Below are positions 52,267 through 61,256 of a stretch of 64,000 bases of DNA, in pieces. The position numbers were made by a program, and so were the translations under genes. The notes beneath the pieces are model-generated. The model worked only from the letters and a program-made list of their open reading frames with translations. It was not told the DNA's origin and ran no database searches. Within the stretch, counting starts at the first letter, position 1; each line of letters starts with the position of its first letter. The stretch covers positions 4,179,001 through 4,243,000 of the forward strand of contig NZ_JARVTG010000001.1 of assembly GCF_029846635.1 (NCBI RefSeq). The letters run 5' to 3'. This stretch comes from Pokkaliibacter sp. MBI-7 (GTDB taxonomy: Bacteria; Pseudomonadota; Gammaproteobacteria; Pseudomonadales; Balneatricaceae).

Positions 52267-52293
52267 AAAAGGGGAGCTCAGCTCCCCTTTTTT
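52267..52293 (+). terminator. eno terminator
   Basis: AAAAGGGGAGC-TCA-GCTCCCCTTTT with further T residues, a perfect stem 15 bases after the eno stop. It resembles the rpsB terminator stem (GGGGAGC/GCTCCCC). Confidence 0.92.
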
Positions 52294-52461
52294 GCTTTCT
52301 CAAAACGGTTACCTGCAACTTGACAGTGGGAACTTACTTCCCTGAAGGTTGGGGGTTGGTTAGCATAAGGCTTTATTTTGTCCTGCTTCTTTGTTCAGGC
52401 TTGGATAAAGGGCAGCATGAGGTGTTCGTAGCGCTAATGAACACAGTGGGAAGCGAAACAA

Positions 52462-52746
52462 ATGAAGCGTCTGGTACTTGTCCTGTTGCTGCTCTGTGCA
52501 GGATTGCAATATCGACTCTGGTGGGGAGAGGGGAGTTTGCCGGACCTCTGGGCTCTGAAAGACTCTATACAGCAGCAGCGGCAACTTAACGAGCGTTTGG
52601 AACATCGTAACAATTTACTCGAAGCTGAAGTGGATGATCTCAAACAAGGTATGGCTGCCATTGAAGAGCGGGCACGCAGTGAGTTGGGCATGATTCGGGA
52701 AGGTGAGACCTATTATTTGTTGTTGGAGCCAGAAAAGCAGCCATGA
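52462..52746 (+). CDS. ftsB: cell division protein FtsB
   Basis: The 94-residue bitopic protein has one membrane helix (about residues 3-20, MKRLVLVLLLLCAGLQYRLW) and a periplasmic leucine-zipper coiled coil (about 30-72) with ERARSELGMIREGETYYLL, as in FtsB of the FtsQBL divisome complex. It lies after eno, the standard place. Its stop overlaps the truD start by 4 bases; ispD and ispF, normally between them, are absent. Confidence 0.93.
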   Translation: MKRLVLVLLLLCAGLQYRLWWGEGSLPDLWALKDSIQQQRQLNERLEHRNNLLEAEVDDLKQGMAAIEERARSELGMIREGETYYLLLEPEKQP

Positions 52747-53780
52747 GTTTGTTACCTGATTGGCGCTATGCCGTATCGATGCCAGCAGTGCAGGGGCAGC
52801 TTAAAGTTTCTCCTGAGGACTTTGTAGTTATTGAGGAGCTGGGGTTTGAGCCTGAAGGGCAGGGCGAACACCTTTATGTCTGGGTTGAAAAACGGGAACT
52901 CAATACAGATGATGCTGCACGAGTATTAGCCAAGTGGCTCAAGTTGCCGCTGCGTGCTGTCAGCTATTCAGGCATGAAGGATCGTAATGCTCGGACTAGT
53001 CAGTGGTTCAGTCTTCATCTGCCTGGCAAAAGCATGCCAGATATAGCAGGCTTTCAGCACGAGAACATGCGTATCCTGCGCTGTGTGCGTCACAGTCGTA
53101 AGCTGAAACGTGGGATGCATCTACGCAATCATTTTGAGATTCACCTGCATCAGTTGAGAGGTGAGGTGGGCTCCTTAGCAGAGCGCTTGCAACGCATTGG
53201 CCTTGAAGGTGTTCCGAATTATTTTGGTGAGCAGCGCTTTGGGCGAGAGGGCTATAACCTGCAGATGGTTGAGCGGTTATTTGCGGGGGAGCTGGATCGA
53301 TTATCACCTTATAAGCGCGGGTTGTTTCTATCTACAGCGCGGAGTTTTATTTTTAATCAGGTACTGAGCGAGCGCATAGCTGCTGGCTCCTGGACTACGC
53401 TGTTGTCGGGTGAGGCTGTTTATGATCAGGCGAACAATACGGTCTCTATTGTCGAGCAGGTCAGTGAGGGGTTGCTGAGTGCGTGTGCAATGGGACAAGT
53501 GGGGCCGACGGGGCCGCTATGGGGTAAGGGATACGGATGCCGCAGTGTCTGTGAGTCATTTGAGCAGGACGTCATATCGCCATGGCTAGCCTGGTGTACC
53601 GGTCTTGAGTCTTTCGGTCTTCACCATGAGCGACGAGCGCTACAGTTGCGTCCGGTTAACGTCCAGTCTGATCTGAGGGATGACCGCCTGAGTCTGTCTT
53701 TCAGCTTGCCCCGTGGTGGTTTTGCTACCTCGGTGATACGTGAATTGTGCGTTGTGCATGCTCAGTCGGATGCTGGATAA
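52743..53780 (+). CDS. truD: tRNA pseudouridine(13) synthase
   Basis: The 345-residue enzyme makes pseudouridine 13 in tRNA-Glu. The catalytic Asp is in YSGMKDRNARTSQWFS near residue 80, and GVPNYFGEQRFGREG near residue 158 is diagnostic. It shares ATGA with the end of ftsB, so translation is coupled. In relatives ispF lies directly upstream and surE directly downstream; neither is here. Confidence 0.95.
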   Translation: MSLLPDWRYAVSMPAVQGQLKVSPEDFVVIEELGFEPEGQGEHLYVWVEKRELNTDDAARVLAKWLKLPLRAVSYSGMKDRNARTSQWFSLHLPGKSMPDIAGFQHENMRILRCVRHSRKLKRGMHLRNHFEIHLHQLRGEVGSLAERLQRIGLEGVPNYFGEQRFGREGYNLQMVERLFAGELDRLSPYKRGLFLSTARSFIFNQVLSERIAAGSWTTLLSGEAVYDQANNTVSIVEQVSEGLLSACAMGQVGPTGPLWGKGYGCRSVCESFEQDVISPWLAWCTGLESFGLHHERRALQLRPVNVQSDLRDDRLSLSFSLPRGGFATSVIRELCVVHAQSDAG

Positions 53781-53804
53781 TTTTCACTAGCGTTCTCGGT
53801 ATGA

Positions 53805-54524
53805 ATGCTGTCAAAGATGTCTGTAGTTGGGCCCAATGATCTGTATTCAGGAGTAGGAGTGACTGATTTCCAGTTGGATGGTATTGGTATGACCTCTGCC
53901 AGAACTCGCGAGCGAATGATTGCTCGCTTGCTGGAGCAGGGGATAAGCGACCAGGAGGTGTTAGATGTGATGCTTCGCATCCCACGGCACCTTTTTGTCG
54001 ATGAGGCTTTGGCACATCGTGCCTATGAAGATACCGCACTGCCAATTGGCTATCAGCAGACTTTATCCCAGCCTTATGTGGTCGCCAGAATGACAGAGCT
54101 TATTCTGGGGGCCAGAAGAATGGAAAGGGTGCTGGAAGTCGGAACCGGGTCAGGCTATCAGAGTGCCGTGTTGGCCGCTCTGGCAGAACATGTATACACT
54201 CTTGAGCGCATCCGCCCCTTGCATGAGCGGACCCGCAAGCGTCTGCAACAGTTGAAAGTTTATAATGTATTTCCTCGTTACTCGGACGGTACAGTCGGAT
54301 GGCCAGAAAAAGGCCCCTACGATGCAATTCTGGTGACTGCCGCCGCTGAGCAGGTACCGTACGAGCTTCTGGCTCAACTGGCGGAAGGTGGCGTACTGGT
54401 TATTCCGGTTGGAGGGCAGGAGGCGCAGTCACTGCGGCGTATCCGTCGTCAGCAAGACCAATATCATGAAGAAATGCTGGAACCTGTTCGATTTGTGCCT
54501 CTGCTCAAGGGCCGTCTACGCTAA
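53805..54524 (+). CDS. pcm: protein-L-isoaspartate O-methyltransferase
   Basis: The enzyme methylates isoaspartyl residues to start repair of damaged proteins. The conserved body starts at MTSARTRERMIARLLEQGI (ATG at 53889) and includes PRHLFVDEALAHRAYEDTALPIGYQQTLSQPYVVARM, the SAM loop LEVGTGSGYQSAVLA and the C-terminal VRFVPLLKG. The longest frame adds 28 residues; ATG codons at 53805, 53817 and 53889 all lack a strong ribosome site. surE, usually just upstream, is missing. Confidence 0.92.
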   Translation: MLSKMSVVGPNDLYSGVGVTDFQLDGIGMTSARTRERMIARLLEQGISDQEVLDVMLRIPRHLFVDEALAHRAYEDTALPIGYQQTLSQPYVVARMTELILGARRMERVLEVGTGSGYQSAVLAALAEHVYTLERIRPLHERTRKRLQQLKVYNVFPRYSDGTVGWPEKGPYDAILVTAAAEQVPYELLAQLAEGGVLVIPVGGQEAQSLRRIRRQQDQYHEEMLEPVRFVPLLKGRLR

Positions 54525-54550
54525 TTGATCTAATGGAATGAATCCCTTTT

Positions 54551-55477
54551 ATGGAACGTATTTTTCTTTTTCTCAAGGGCATGGCTATGGGGGCGGCAGA
54601 TGTTGTTCCCGGTGTTTCTGGTGGAACGATTGCCTTTATTTCCGGTATCTATGAAGAGTTACTGCTGACCATTCGCAATATCCATCCGCGTCTGTTTTTC
54701 TCACTATTTCGCAAAGGGGTGCTGGTCACCTGGCGAGAAGCGAATGGTTCATTTCTGGCAGTACTGCTAGCGGGAATACTGACCAGTATTCTGACTCTGG
54801 CCAAAGGTATTAGCTGGTTGCTCGAATTTTATCCTCTATTGATCTGGGGCTTTTTCTTTGGTCTGGTCATGGCATCTTGCCTGCTAATTGCGCGTCAAGT
54901 TGAGCGTTGGCGTACTGACACACTTTTGAGTCTCGTGCTGGGTGTACTGCTGGGCTGGATATTAACTCAGGGTTTTGCATTTTCTATGCCTCCAACCTCG
55001 TTCAATTTGTTTATTGGTGGTGCGATAGCCATCTGCGCGATGATCCTGCCCGGCATTTCTGGCAGTTTCATATTGCTTATTTTAGGACTCTATCAACCCG
55101 TCCTGTCGGCGGTTAAACAGCTCCAGTTCTCGACGCTCTTAATCTTTGTCTGTGGTTGCGTTACCGGATTAATGGGCTTTTCACGTGTGCTCAGCTGGTG
55201 CTTGCAACATTATCGTGCAATGACTCTGGCGATTTTGACGGGCTTTATGGTGGGTTCGTTAGGGAAAGTGTGGCCATGGAAGATTACCCGGGCCTATCGG
55301 CTCGATAGTCATGGTCAGTCTGTGCCTTTATTACAAGACAGTGTATTGCCTCACTCTTATCAAGGGTTGACGGGCCAGGCCCCGATGACGTTTGCGGTGC
55401 TGGCTCTGATGTTGCTGGGAGTGATGGTTGTTTTGGGATTGTCCAGAGCCGCTTCTGTTCAGGAGGCGCGTGGTTGA
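54551..55477 (+). CDS. DUF368 membrane protein (PopT-type, C55-P transport)
   Basis: The 308-residue protein has about eight membrane helices and the repeated DUF368 signatures KGMAMGAADVVPGVSGGTIAFISGIYEEL (N-terminal) and CAMILPGISGSFILLILGLYQPVL (middle). DUF368 proteins (PopT) have been identified as undecaprenyl phosphate translocases that recycle the cell-wall lipid carrier. It lies between pcm and nlpD, overlapping the nlpD start by one base. The assignment to the transport function is by family. Confidence 0.85.
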   Translation: MERIFLFLKGMAMGAADVVPGVSGGTIAFISGIYEELLLTIRNIHPRLFFSLFRKGVLVTWREANGSFLAVLLAGILTSILTLAKGISWLLEFYPLLIWGFFFGLVMASCLLIARQVERWRTDTLLSLVLGVLLGWILTQGFAFSMPPTSFNLFIGGAIAICAMILPGISGSFILLILGLYQPVLSAVKQLQFSTLLIFVCGCVTGLMGFSRVLSWCLQHYRAMTLAILTGFMVGSLGKVWPWKITRAYRLDSHGQSVPLLQDSVLPHSYQGLTGQAPMTFAVLALMLLGVMVVLGLSRAASVQEARG

Positions 55478-56331
55478 TGTCTAACATAGCAATAAGAGGT
55501 TTGGTACTGGTGATGTTGATGCTGCTTGCAGGCTGCTCTAGCAACAGCAAATATGCACCAGTCAGCGATCTTTCTGCCCGTGCTCATGCGGGTGATGTTG
55601 CCGGTAAACATGTGGTCAAGACAGGCGAGACTCTGTACTCAATCGCCTATCGCTATGGTCGTGATTACAAGGAGCTGGCACGTCAGAACAGCATACCGGC
55701 ACCGTACACTATCTATCCTGGACAGACGTTACAGTTGAACAGGTCAACGCTGGTGAGTGCAGAGTCAGGCAGTCGAGTACAAAGCACTACTGTTCGGCCA
55801 CTAGCCTCAACCTCCACAGGTATTTCAGGATCAACCAGTAGTAGCAAAGATGTGGAGAAAAGTAGCAAGGGAAGTACGGTCGGTAGCAGTAAAACGTCAC
55901 CCTCACGTGCCATCAGCGTGGCTGCCGGTGATGATCGTCCAACCGCGACCAGCAAGAGCGGTCTCACGTGGCAATGGCCTGTGTCTGGTAAGGTGGTCAG
56001 CACCTTTTCACAAAATCGTAATAGCGACAAGGGTATAAATATTGCAGGAATTGCGGGGAGTCCGGTGCGTGCCGCTGCAGATGGGGTGGTTGTGTACGCG
56101 GGTAACGGGCTCAGAGGGTACGTCAATCTGGTAATTATCAATCATAATCAGGAGTTCCTGAGCGCGTATGCACATAACCAGAAGATCCTTGTGCGTGAAC
56201 AGCAGAAGGTCAAACGTGGTGATGTGATTGCTGAAATGGGGCAGTCAGAAGCTAAGTCAGGCATGCTTTATTTTGAAATCAGGCAGGATGGGCAACCGGT
56301 GAATCCACTGAGTTACTTGCCCAAACGTTAG
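55477..56331 (+). CDS. nlpD: amidase activator lipoprotein NlpD
   Basis: The 284-residue lipoprotein has a lipobox (LLAGC, Cys near residue 20), a LysM peptidoglycan-binding domain (about 45-90, HVVKTGETLYSIAYRYGRDYKELARQN), a Ser/Thr-rich linker and a C-terminal LytM domain. The LytM domain lacks zinc ligands (GINIAG, LYFEI in place of GxDH and HxH), as expected for an activator of AmiC rather than an enzyme. AGGAGG precedes the ATG, which overlaps the DUF368 gene stop (TGATG). rpoS follows. Confidence 0.94.
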   Translation: MSNIAIRGLVLVMLMLLAGCSSNSKYAPVSDLSARAHAGDVAGKHVVKTGETLYSIAYRYGRDYKELARQNSIPAPYTIYPGQTLQLNRSTLVSAESGSRVQSTTVRPLASTSTGISGSTSSSKDVEKSSKGSTVGSSKTSPSRAISVAAGDDRPTATSKSGLTWQWPVSGKVVSTFSQNRNSDKGINIAGIAGSPVRAAADGVVVYAGNGLRGYVNLVIINHNQEFLSAYAHNQKILVREQQKVKRGDVIAEMGQSEAKSGMLYFEIRQDGQPVNPLSYLPKR

Positions 56332-56418
56332 GCTGGCTATTTTTTCTACAGCTGTTAGTCTTTCGCTATCCATCCTGATGCTCAGGGGCCAATAATAACA
56401 ACTCCAAGGTGGCAGCCG

Positions 56419-57393
56419 ATGATCGAGAAAGATCTGGAAATGGACATATTAGATGTCCAGGAAATGGAGCTGGAAGCGCTGACGGACGATGTGGATAGCG
56501 GAGAAGAGTACACTGGGTTGGGTTTACCCCCGGAGCTCAGTACTTCTCGTAGTAGCAAGAAGCAACTCGATGCTACTCAGCTATACCTGAACGAAATTGG
56601 TTTTGCGCCCTTGCTGACCGCTGAGCAGGAGGTATTTTTCTCCCGCAAAGCACTGCGTGGGTGTGAAGCTTCGCGAAAGCGCATGATCGAGAGCAACTTG
56701 CGTCTTGTCGTGAAGATTGCCCGACGTTATCTGAACCGTGGCCTGACATTGCTGGATCTTATTGAAGAGGGCAATCTGGGGTTAATCAGGGCTGTCGAAA
56801 AGTTTGATCCAGAGCGTGGATTCCGCTTCTCTACCTATGCAACCTGGTGGATTCGCCAGACGATAGAACGGGCGATCATGAATCAGACCCGCACAATACG
56901 TCTGCCTATCCACGTCGTGAAAGAACTCAACATCTATCTGCGTACTGCCCGTGAACTGGCTCATCAGTTAGATCATGAACCCACAGCCGAAGAGATTGCG
57001 GTGCATCTCGACAAGCCTGTTGAGGATGTGGAGCGTATGCTGGGCTGGAATGAGAAAGTCACGTCAGTAGACTCTACCATGGCGCCTGACTCAGATAAGC
57101 CCCTGTTGGATACACTGGCCGATCAGGAGGCTGCTGATCCTGAGTCGTGGTTACAGCAGAAAGACCTGCATGGTTCTATCGAAACGTGGTTGTCGCTGTT
57201 GCCTGAAAAGCAAAGTGAAGTATTAGCACGTCGATTCGGGCTTCGTGGCTATGAAATGAGTACTCTGGAAGAGGTGGGTAAAGAGATTGGTCTTACCCGT
57301 GAGAGGGTACGCCAGATTCAAGTTGAGGCACTACGACGGCTACGAGATATCGTTGAGCGTCAGGGGCTGCACGGAGACGATCTGTTCGCCTGA
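56419..57393 (+). CDS. rpoS: stationary-phase sigma factor RpoS
   Basis: The 324-residue sigma S directs general stress and stationary-phase transcription. Region 1.2 starts DATQLYLNEIGFAPLLTAEQEV, region 2 holds MIESNLRLVVKIARRYLNRGLTLLDLIEEGNLGLIRAVEKFDPERGFRFSTYATWWIRQ, and region 4 ends with TLEEVGKEIGLTRERVRQIQVEALRRLR. AAGGTGGCAGCCG precedes the ATG. An rpoS promoter within nlpD is common in this class; I did not identify one with certainty. Confidence 0.97.
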   Translation: MIEKDLEMDILDVQEMELEALTDDVDSGEEYTGLGLPPELSTSRSSKKQLDATQLYLNEIGFAPLLTAEQEVFFSRKALRGCEASRKRMIESNLRLVVKIARRYLNRGLTLLDLIEEGNLGLIRAVEKFDPERGFRFSTYATWWIRQTIERAIMNQTRTIRLPIHVVKELNIYLRTARELAHQLDHEPTAEEIAVHLDKPVEDVERMLGWNEKVTSVDSTMAPDSDKPLLDTLADQEAADPESWLQQKDLHGSIETWLSLLPEKQSEVLARRFGLRGYEMSTLEEVGKEIGLTRERVRQIQVEALRRLRDIVERQGLHGDDLFA

Positions 57394-57412
57394 AGCCATA
57401 TGAGTAAACAGG

Positions 57413-57437
57413 AGGCCGCTTATGCGGCCTTCTTTTT
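57413..57437 (+). terminator. rpoS terminator
   Basis: AGGCCGC-TTAT-GCGGCCT followed by TCTTTTTT, about 20 bases after the rpoS stop and before the convergent fdxA. Confidence 0.9.
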
Positions 57438-57525
57438 TACTTAAATGCGCAGGAATGCTTGTCGAGATTTTTGTGCCAGACAACCGTCTTTATTGCTAAT
57501 CGCTGACTGTCAGCTATCGACATTC

Positions 57526-57849
57526 TCAGCGTTCAAGTAAGTCAAGCTTTCCAGGTTTCCCTTTCCATTCATCGGCATCTGCCAGGGGCTCTTTCTGAGC
57601 AGAGATATTTGGCCAGACCTCTGCCAGCTCGGCATTGAGATCGACAAAGGCGAGCTGGTCTTTCGGCAGATCATCTTCAGAAAAAATAGCATCTGCAGGG
57701 CACTCAGGTTCACACAGGCCGCAGTCAATACATTCATCAGGATGTATTACCAGAAAGTTGGGCCCTTCATAGAAACAATCTACTGGACAGACATCAACGC
57801 AGTCCGTGTATTTGCACTTGATGCAGTTCTCTGTGACGACATAGGTCAT
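57526..57849 (-). CDS. fdxA: 7Fe ferredoxin FdxA
   Basis: The 107-residue ferredoxin carries cysteine patterns for one [3Fe-4S] and one [4Fe-4S] cluster: CIKCKYTDCVDVCPVDCF and CIDCGLCEPECP near residues 9-25 and 40-51. The C-terminal extension WPNISAQKEPLADADEWKGKPGK is typical of the FdxA group. It lies between rpoS and mutS, as in Pseudomonas, on the same strand as mutS. Confidence 0.96.
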   Translation of the reverse strand: MTYVVTENCIKCKYTDCVDVCPVDCFYEGPNFLVIHPDECIDCGLCEPECPADAIFSEDDLPKDQLAFVDLNAELAEVWPNISAQKEPLADADEWKGKPGKLDLLER

Positions 57850-57891
57850 GGTCAGTCTCGCTAACGGTTCAGTAATCTGGCCTTCTAGTGG

Positions 57892-60477
57892 CTAACCTGA
57901 GGTTAGTAGGGCCTTTAATTGGTATAGCTGCTCCAGTGCCTGACGAGGTGTCAAGGCATCAGGATCCAGCTTGGAAATAGCATCTTCCACTATGCTTGGC
58001 AGGGCTGCGAACATGTCGCCCTGTAGCGGATGATTAGCAGCTTTCGTTGGAGTCATGCTGATCAATGTCGGTTTTTGCAAGCCTTCAAGAGCCAGTAGCT
58101 TTTCTCTGGCCTGACGAATGACGGGCTCTGGTACCCCAGCCAGTTTGGCGACCTGAATGCCGTAGCTCTGGCTAGCTGGACCTTCCTGCACGCTGTGCAG
58201 AAAGATGATGCTGTCATGGTGTTCGGTTGCAGTTAAGTGCACATTGGCAACATGCTCGAAGTCATCAGCCATGGCGGTTAGCTCAAAATAGTGCGTGGCA
58301 AAGAGGGTGAGTACCTGACGGCTTGCCAGCCACTCTGCTGCTGCCCAGGCCAGAGACAAACCATCGAAGGTGCTTGTGCCACGGCCAACCTCATCCATCA
58401 GTACCAGGCTGGAACGAGTTGCGTTGTGGAGAATGTTCGCTGTTTCTGTCATTTCCACCATGAAGGTAGAACGGCCACCTGCCAGATCATCCGATGAACC
58501 CATGCGGGTGAATATCCGGTCAACAAGACCAATCTCAGCCTGCTGCGCCGGAACGAAACTGCCAATGTGGGAGAGAAGTACAATCAGGGCAGTCTGGCGC
58601 ATATAGGTAGACTTACCGCCCATATTGGGGCCGGTGATGATCAGCATTCGCCGTTGTTCATCCAAGCGTAGATCATTGGCGACAAAGGGCGTTGAGGACA
58701 CGCTCTCCACTACCGGATGACGACCAGCAACGATGTGCAGGCTACTGTCATGACTGAGGTTTGGGCGGCAGTAATTCAGGCTTTCAGCGCGCTCAGCCAG
58801 ATTGGTCAGGGTGTCCAGCTCGGCCAGTGACATTGCCGCATCCTGCAGCTGGCCCAGATCCTCATTCAGCGTCTCCAGCAGCTGGTCGTAGAGGTCCTTC
58901 TCTCTGGCCAGCGCGCGGCTGCGGGCACTGAGGGCCTTGTCTTCAAATGCTTTTAGCTCGGGTGTGATAAAGCGCTCGGCGTTTTTCAGCGTCTGACGAC
59001 GGATGTAGTTGGCTGGAACATTATCCGACTGTGAACGGCCAATCTCGATGTAATATCCATGAACTCGGTTATAACCCACCTTTAAGGTATTGATGCCGGT
59101 GCGATCACGCTCTTGCTGTTCCAATTTGAGCAGAAAATCACCGGCGTGTTCACTCAGTGCACGTAGCTCATCCAGCTCACTGTCAAAACCCGGGGCTATG
59201 ACACCGCCATCACGGATGACGACTGGCGGATTTTCAATGACGGCTTGCTGCAGCAGCTTCTCCAGATCAGGGAAGGTGCCAATGGCGGACGCCAGTTGAT
59301 GCAGCAGTCCGCTCTCCACCTGAGAAAGTTCATGCTGCAATATCGGCAGTTGCGCGAGGCTCATCTTGAGCTTTTCAAGATCGCGTGGGCGGGCGCTGCG
59401 TAATGCGACCCTTGCCAGAATGCGCTCCATGTCACCAATCGGGCGCAGAGTGTCCTGGGTTGCCTGCCATAAACAAGTATCCAACAGTAGTTGGATAGAC
59501 TCTTGTCTCGCTGTCAGGCGGCCAAGGTCCCGTAATGGCCGATGTAGCCAGCGCCGTAGCATGCGGCTTCCCATCGGTGTGCAGCATTGATCAATAATGC
59601 TTGCTAAGGTGTTCTCGTTGCCACCGTTAAGATTGCGCTCCAGCTCCAGATTTTTCCGCGTCGATGCATCCAGAATGACACTGTCTTCACGGTTTTCAGA
59701 GGAAATGGCGCGAATATGAGGGAGGGCGGTTCGCTGGGTGTCCCGGGCGTACTGCAGCAGGCAACCCGCTGCGGCGAGAGCCAGAGTGAGGTCAGCACAG
59801 CCAAAGCCCTCCAGGTTTCGAGTGCCAAACTGGGTGTTGAGCAGACGTAAAGCTGTATCAAGCTCGAAGTGCCATGGCGGCATTTTACGCACGCCACGCC
59901 TTTTGCTCAGCCACTCTGGCCAGCTTTGATCCTCAGACAAGAGTAGCTCTGCGGGATTGATGCGCTCCATTTCCCCTTGCAGTGCCTCCTCTCCAGTGAC
60001 CTCGATGACACTGAAACGACCACTGCTCACATCCAGCACGGCGATACCATACCGGCCATCGTGGCTGAACACTGCTACCAATAAATTGTCGCGGCGATCT
60101 TCCAGAAAGGCTTCGTCGGAAAGAGTGCCTGGGGTAACAATACGAGCAACCTGGCGCTCTACAGGCCCTTTGCTGGTGGCCGGGTCGCCTACCTGTTCGC
60201 AGATCACAACGGATTGGCCCATACGTACCAGGCGTGCGACGTAGCCTTCAGCGGCATGGTAGGGAATGCCTGCCATTGGAATAGGCTCGCCAGCGGACTG
60301 GCCGCGAGCGGTTAACGTGATGTCCAACAACCTGGCTGCGCGGCGGGCATCATCGTAAAACAGCTCATAGAAGTCACCCATGCGATAAAACAGCAGTTCA
60401 TTAGGGTGCTCTGCTTTTATGCGTAAATATTGCTGCATCATGGGTGTGTGCTGAGCTGTAGAGTTCTGTGCAGTCAT
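57892..60477 (-). CDS. mutS: DNA mismatch repair protein MutS
   Basis: The 861-residue mismatch sensor has the N-terminal mismatch-binding domain with the Phe-x-Glu motif (LLFYRMGDFYELFYDDA), connector, lever and clamp, and a C-terminal ABC-type ATPase with Walker A GPNMGGKSTYMRQ near residue 620 and Walker B SLVLMDEVGRGTSTFDG. The ATG at 60477 is used; a TTG-initiated form would begin at 60513. It is divergent from pncC. Confidence 0.97.
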   Translation of the reverse strand: MTAQNSTAQHTPMMQQYLRIKAEHPNELLFYRMGDFYELFYDDARRAARLLDITLTARGQSAGEPIPMAGIPYHAAEGYVARLVRMGQSVVICEQVGDPATSKGPVERQVARIVTPGTLSDEAFLEDRRDNLLVAVFSHDGRYGIAVLDVSSGRFSVIEVTGEEALQGEMERINPAELLLSEDQSWPEWLSKRRGVRKMPPWHFELDTALRLLNTQFGTRNLEGFGCADLTLALAAAGCLLQYARDTQRTALPHIRAISSENREDSVILDASTRKNLELERNLNGGNENTLASIIDQCCTPMGSRMLRRWLHRPLRDLGRLTARQESIQLLLDTCLWQATQDTLRPIGDMERILARVALRSARPRDLEKLKMSLAQLPILQHELSQVESGLLHQLASAIGTFPDLEKLLQQAVIENPPVVIRDGGVIAPGFDSELDELRALSEHAGDFLLKLEQQERDRTGINTLKVGYNRVHGYYIEIGRSQSDNVPANYIRRQTLKNAERFITPELKAFEDKALSARSRALAREKDLYDQLLETLNEDLGQLQDAAMSLAELDTLTNLAERAESLNYCRPNLSHDSSLHIVAGRHPVVESVSSTPFVANDLRLDEQRRMLIITGPNMGGKSTYMRQTALIVLLSHIGSFVPAQQAEIGLVDRIFTRMGSSDDLAGGRSTFMVEMTETANILHNATRSSLVLMDEVGRGTSTFDGLSLAWAAAEWLASRQVLTLFATHYFELTAMADDFEHVANVHLTATEHHDSIIFLHSVQEGPASQSYGIQVAKLAGVPEPVIRQAREKLLALEGLQKPTLISMTPTKAANHPLQGDMFAALPSIVEDAISKLDPDALTPRQALEQLYQLKALLTSG

Positions 60478-60667
60478 AGTCTTAGCAGGCTGTTGTCTCT
60501 GGTGGATACCCAAAAAGGGAAATGTCGAACAGCGAGATTCTACTTAAATGAACTGCTGACCTCTACTTTGATCCTGAGGCAATCAGGGTAAGTGTCTGTT
60601 CCTCCTTGTTTTTAAGCGAGATTACGCCATGTTCAGGCATAACCAAGTAAGGACAGGAGTAGGCGCT

Positions 60668-61168
60668 ATGTCATGTTCTCAGCATTCACCAACCGAGCTA
60701 TTGGTTGAGCAGTTAGCGTTACGGCTTTTAGCGCAGGGGGCTTTTGTGGCTACGGCAGAATCATGTACCGGTGGTGGTATTGCTCAAGCCATGACGGAGC
60801 TGCCCGGTAGTTCACGCTGGTTTGGCTTTGGGTGGGTAACGTATGCCAATGCGGCTAAGGAGCAGCTTCTGGCTGTTCCTTCAGCGGTACTGGAGCATGA
60901 GGGAGCTGTCAGTGAACAGACCGTGTTGGCTATGGTCAAAGGCGCGCAGGTGCGCAGTGGTGCGCGTTATGCTGTTGCTGTCAGTGGTGTTGCAGGGCCT
61001 GATGGCGGTAGTGATGAAAAGCCTGTGGGTACGGTGTGGATTGCATGGGCTGATGGTGAGCAGCACTGGGCTGAGGTTTATATGTTCCCTGGTGATCGAC
61101 GGCAGGTGCGTCGGCAAACGGTAGAAATCGCGTTACGTGTTCTGGTAGAGCATTTGGATGGGGAGTGA
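60668..61168 (+). CDS. pncC: nicotinamide-nucleotide amidase
   Basis: The 166-residue enzyme (CinA C-terminal domain family) deamidates NMN to nicotinate mononucleotide in pyridine nucleotide recycling. Signature: ATAESCTGGGIAQAMTELPGSSRWFGFGWVTYANAAK with the catalytic Ser and YAVAVSGVAGPDGGSDEKPVGTVWIAW. AGGAGTAGGCGCT directly before the ATG at 60668 fixes the start. Position before recA is standard in Pseudomonas and relatives. Confidence 0.93.
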   Translation: MSCSQHSPTELLVEQLALRLLAQGAFVATAESCTGGGIAQAMTELPGSSRWFGFGWVTYANAAKEQLLAVPSAVLEHEGAVSEQTVLAMVKGAQVRSGARYAVAVSGVAGPDGGSDEKPVGTVWIAWADGEQHWAEVYMFPGDRRQVRRQTVEIALRVLVEHLDGE

Positions 61169-61219
61169 TGTCAGGGAAGAGAATTCTGGCTTGCGCTTTG
61201 AGAAAAGTGTGGAATAATG

Positions 61220-61235
61220 CTGACTATATATACAG
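61220..61235. promoter_or_regulatory. LexA (SOS) box of recA
   Basis: CTG-ACTATATATA-CAG matches the gammaproteobacterial LexA consensus CTG-N10-CAG with the typical alternating TA centre. It lies 21 bases before the recA ATG and so probably overlaps the promoter or start site. Confidence 0.9.
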
Positions 61236-61256
61236 TACTTTCCGGGTGAAAACGTA

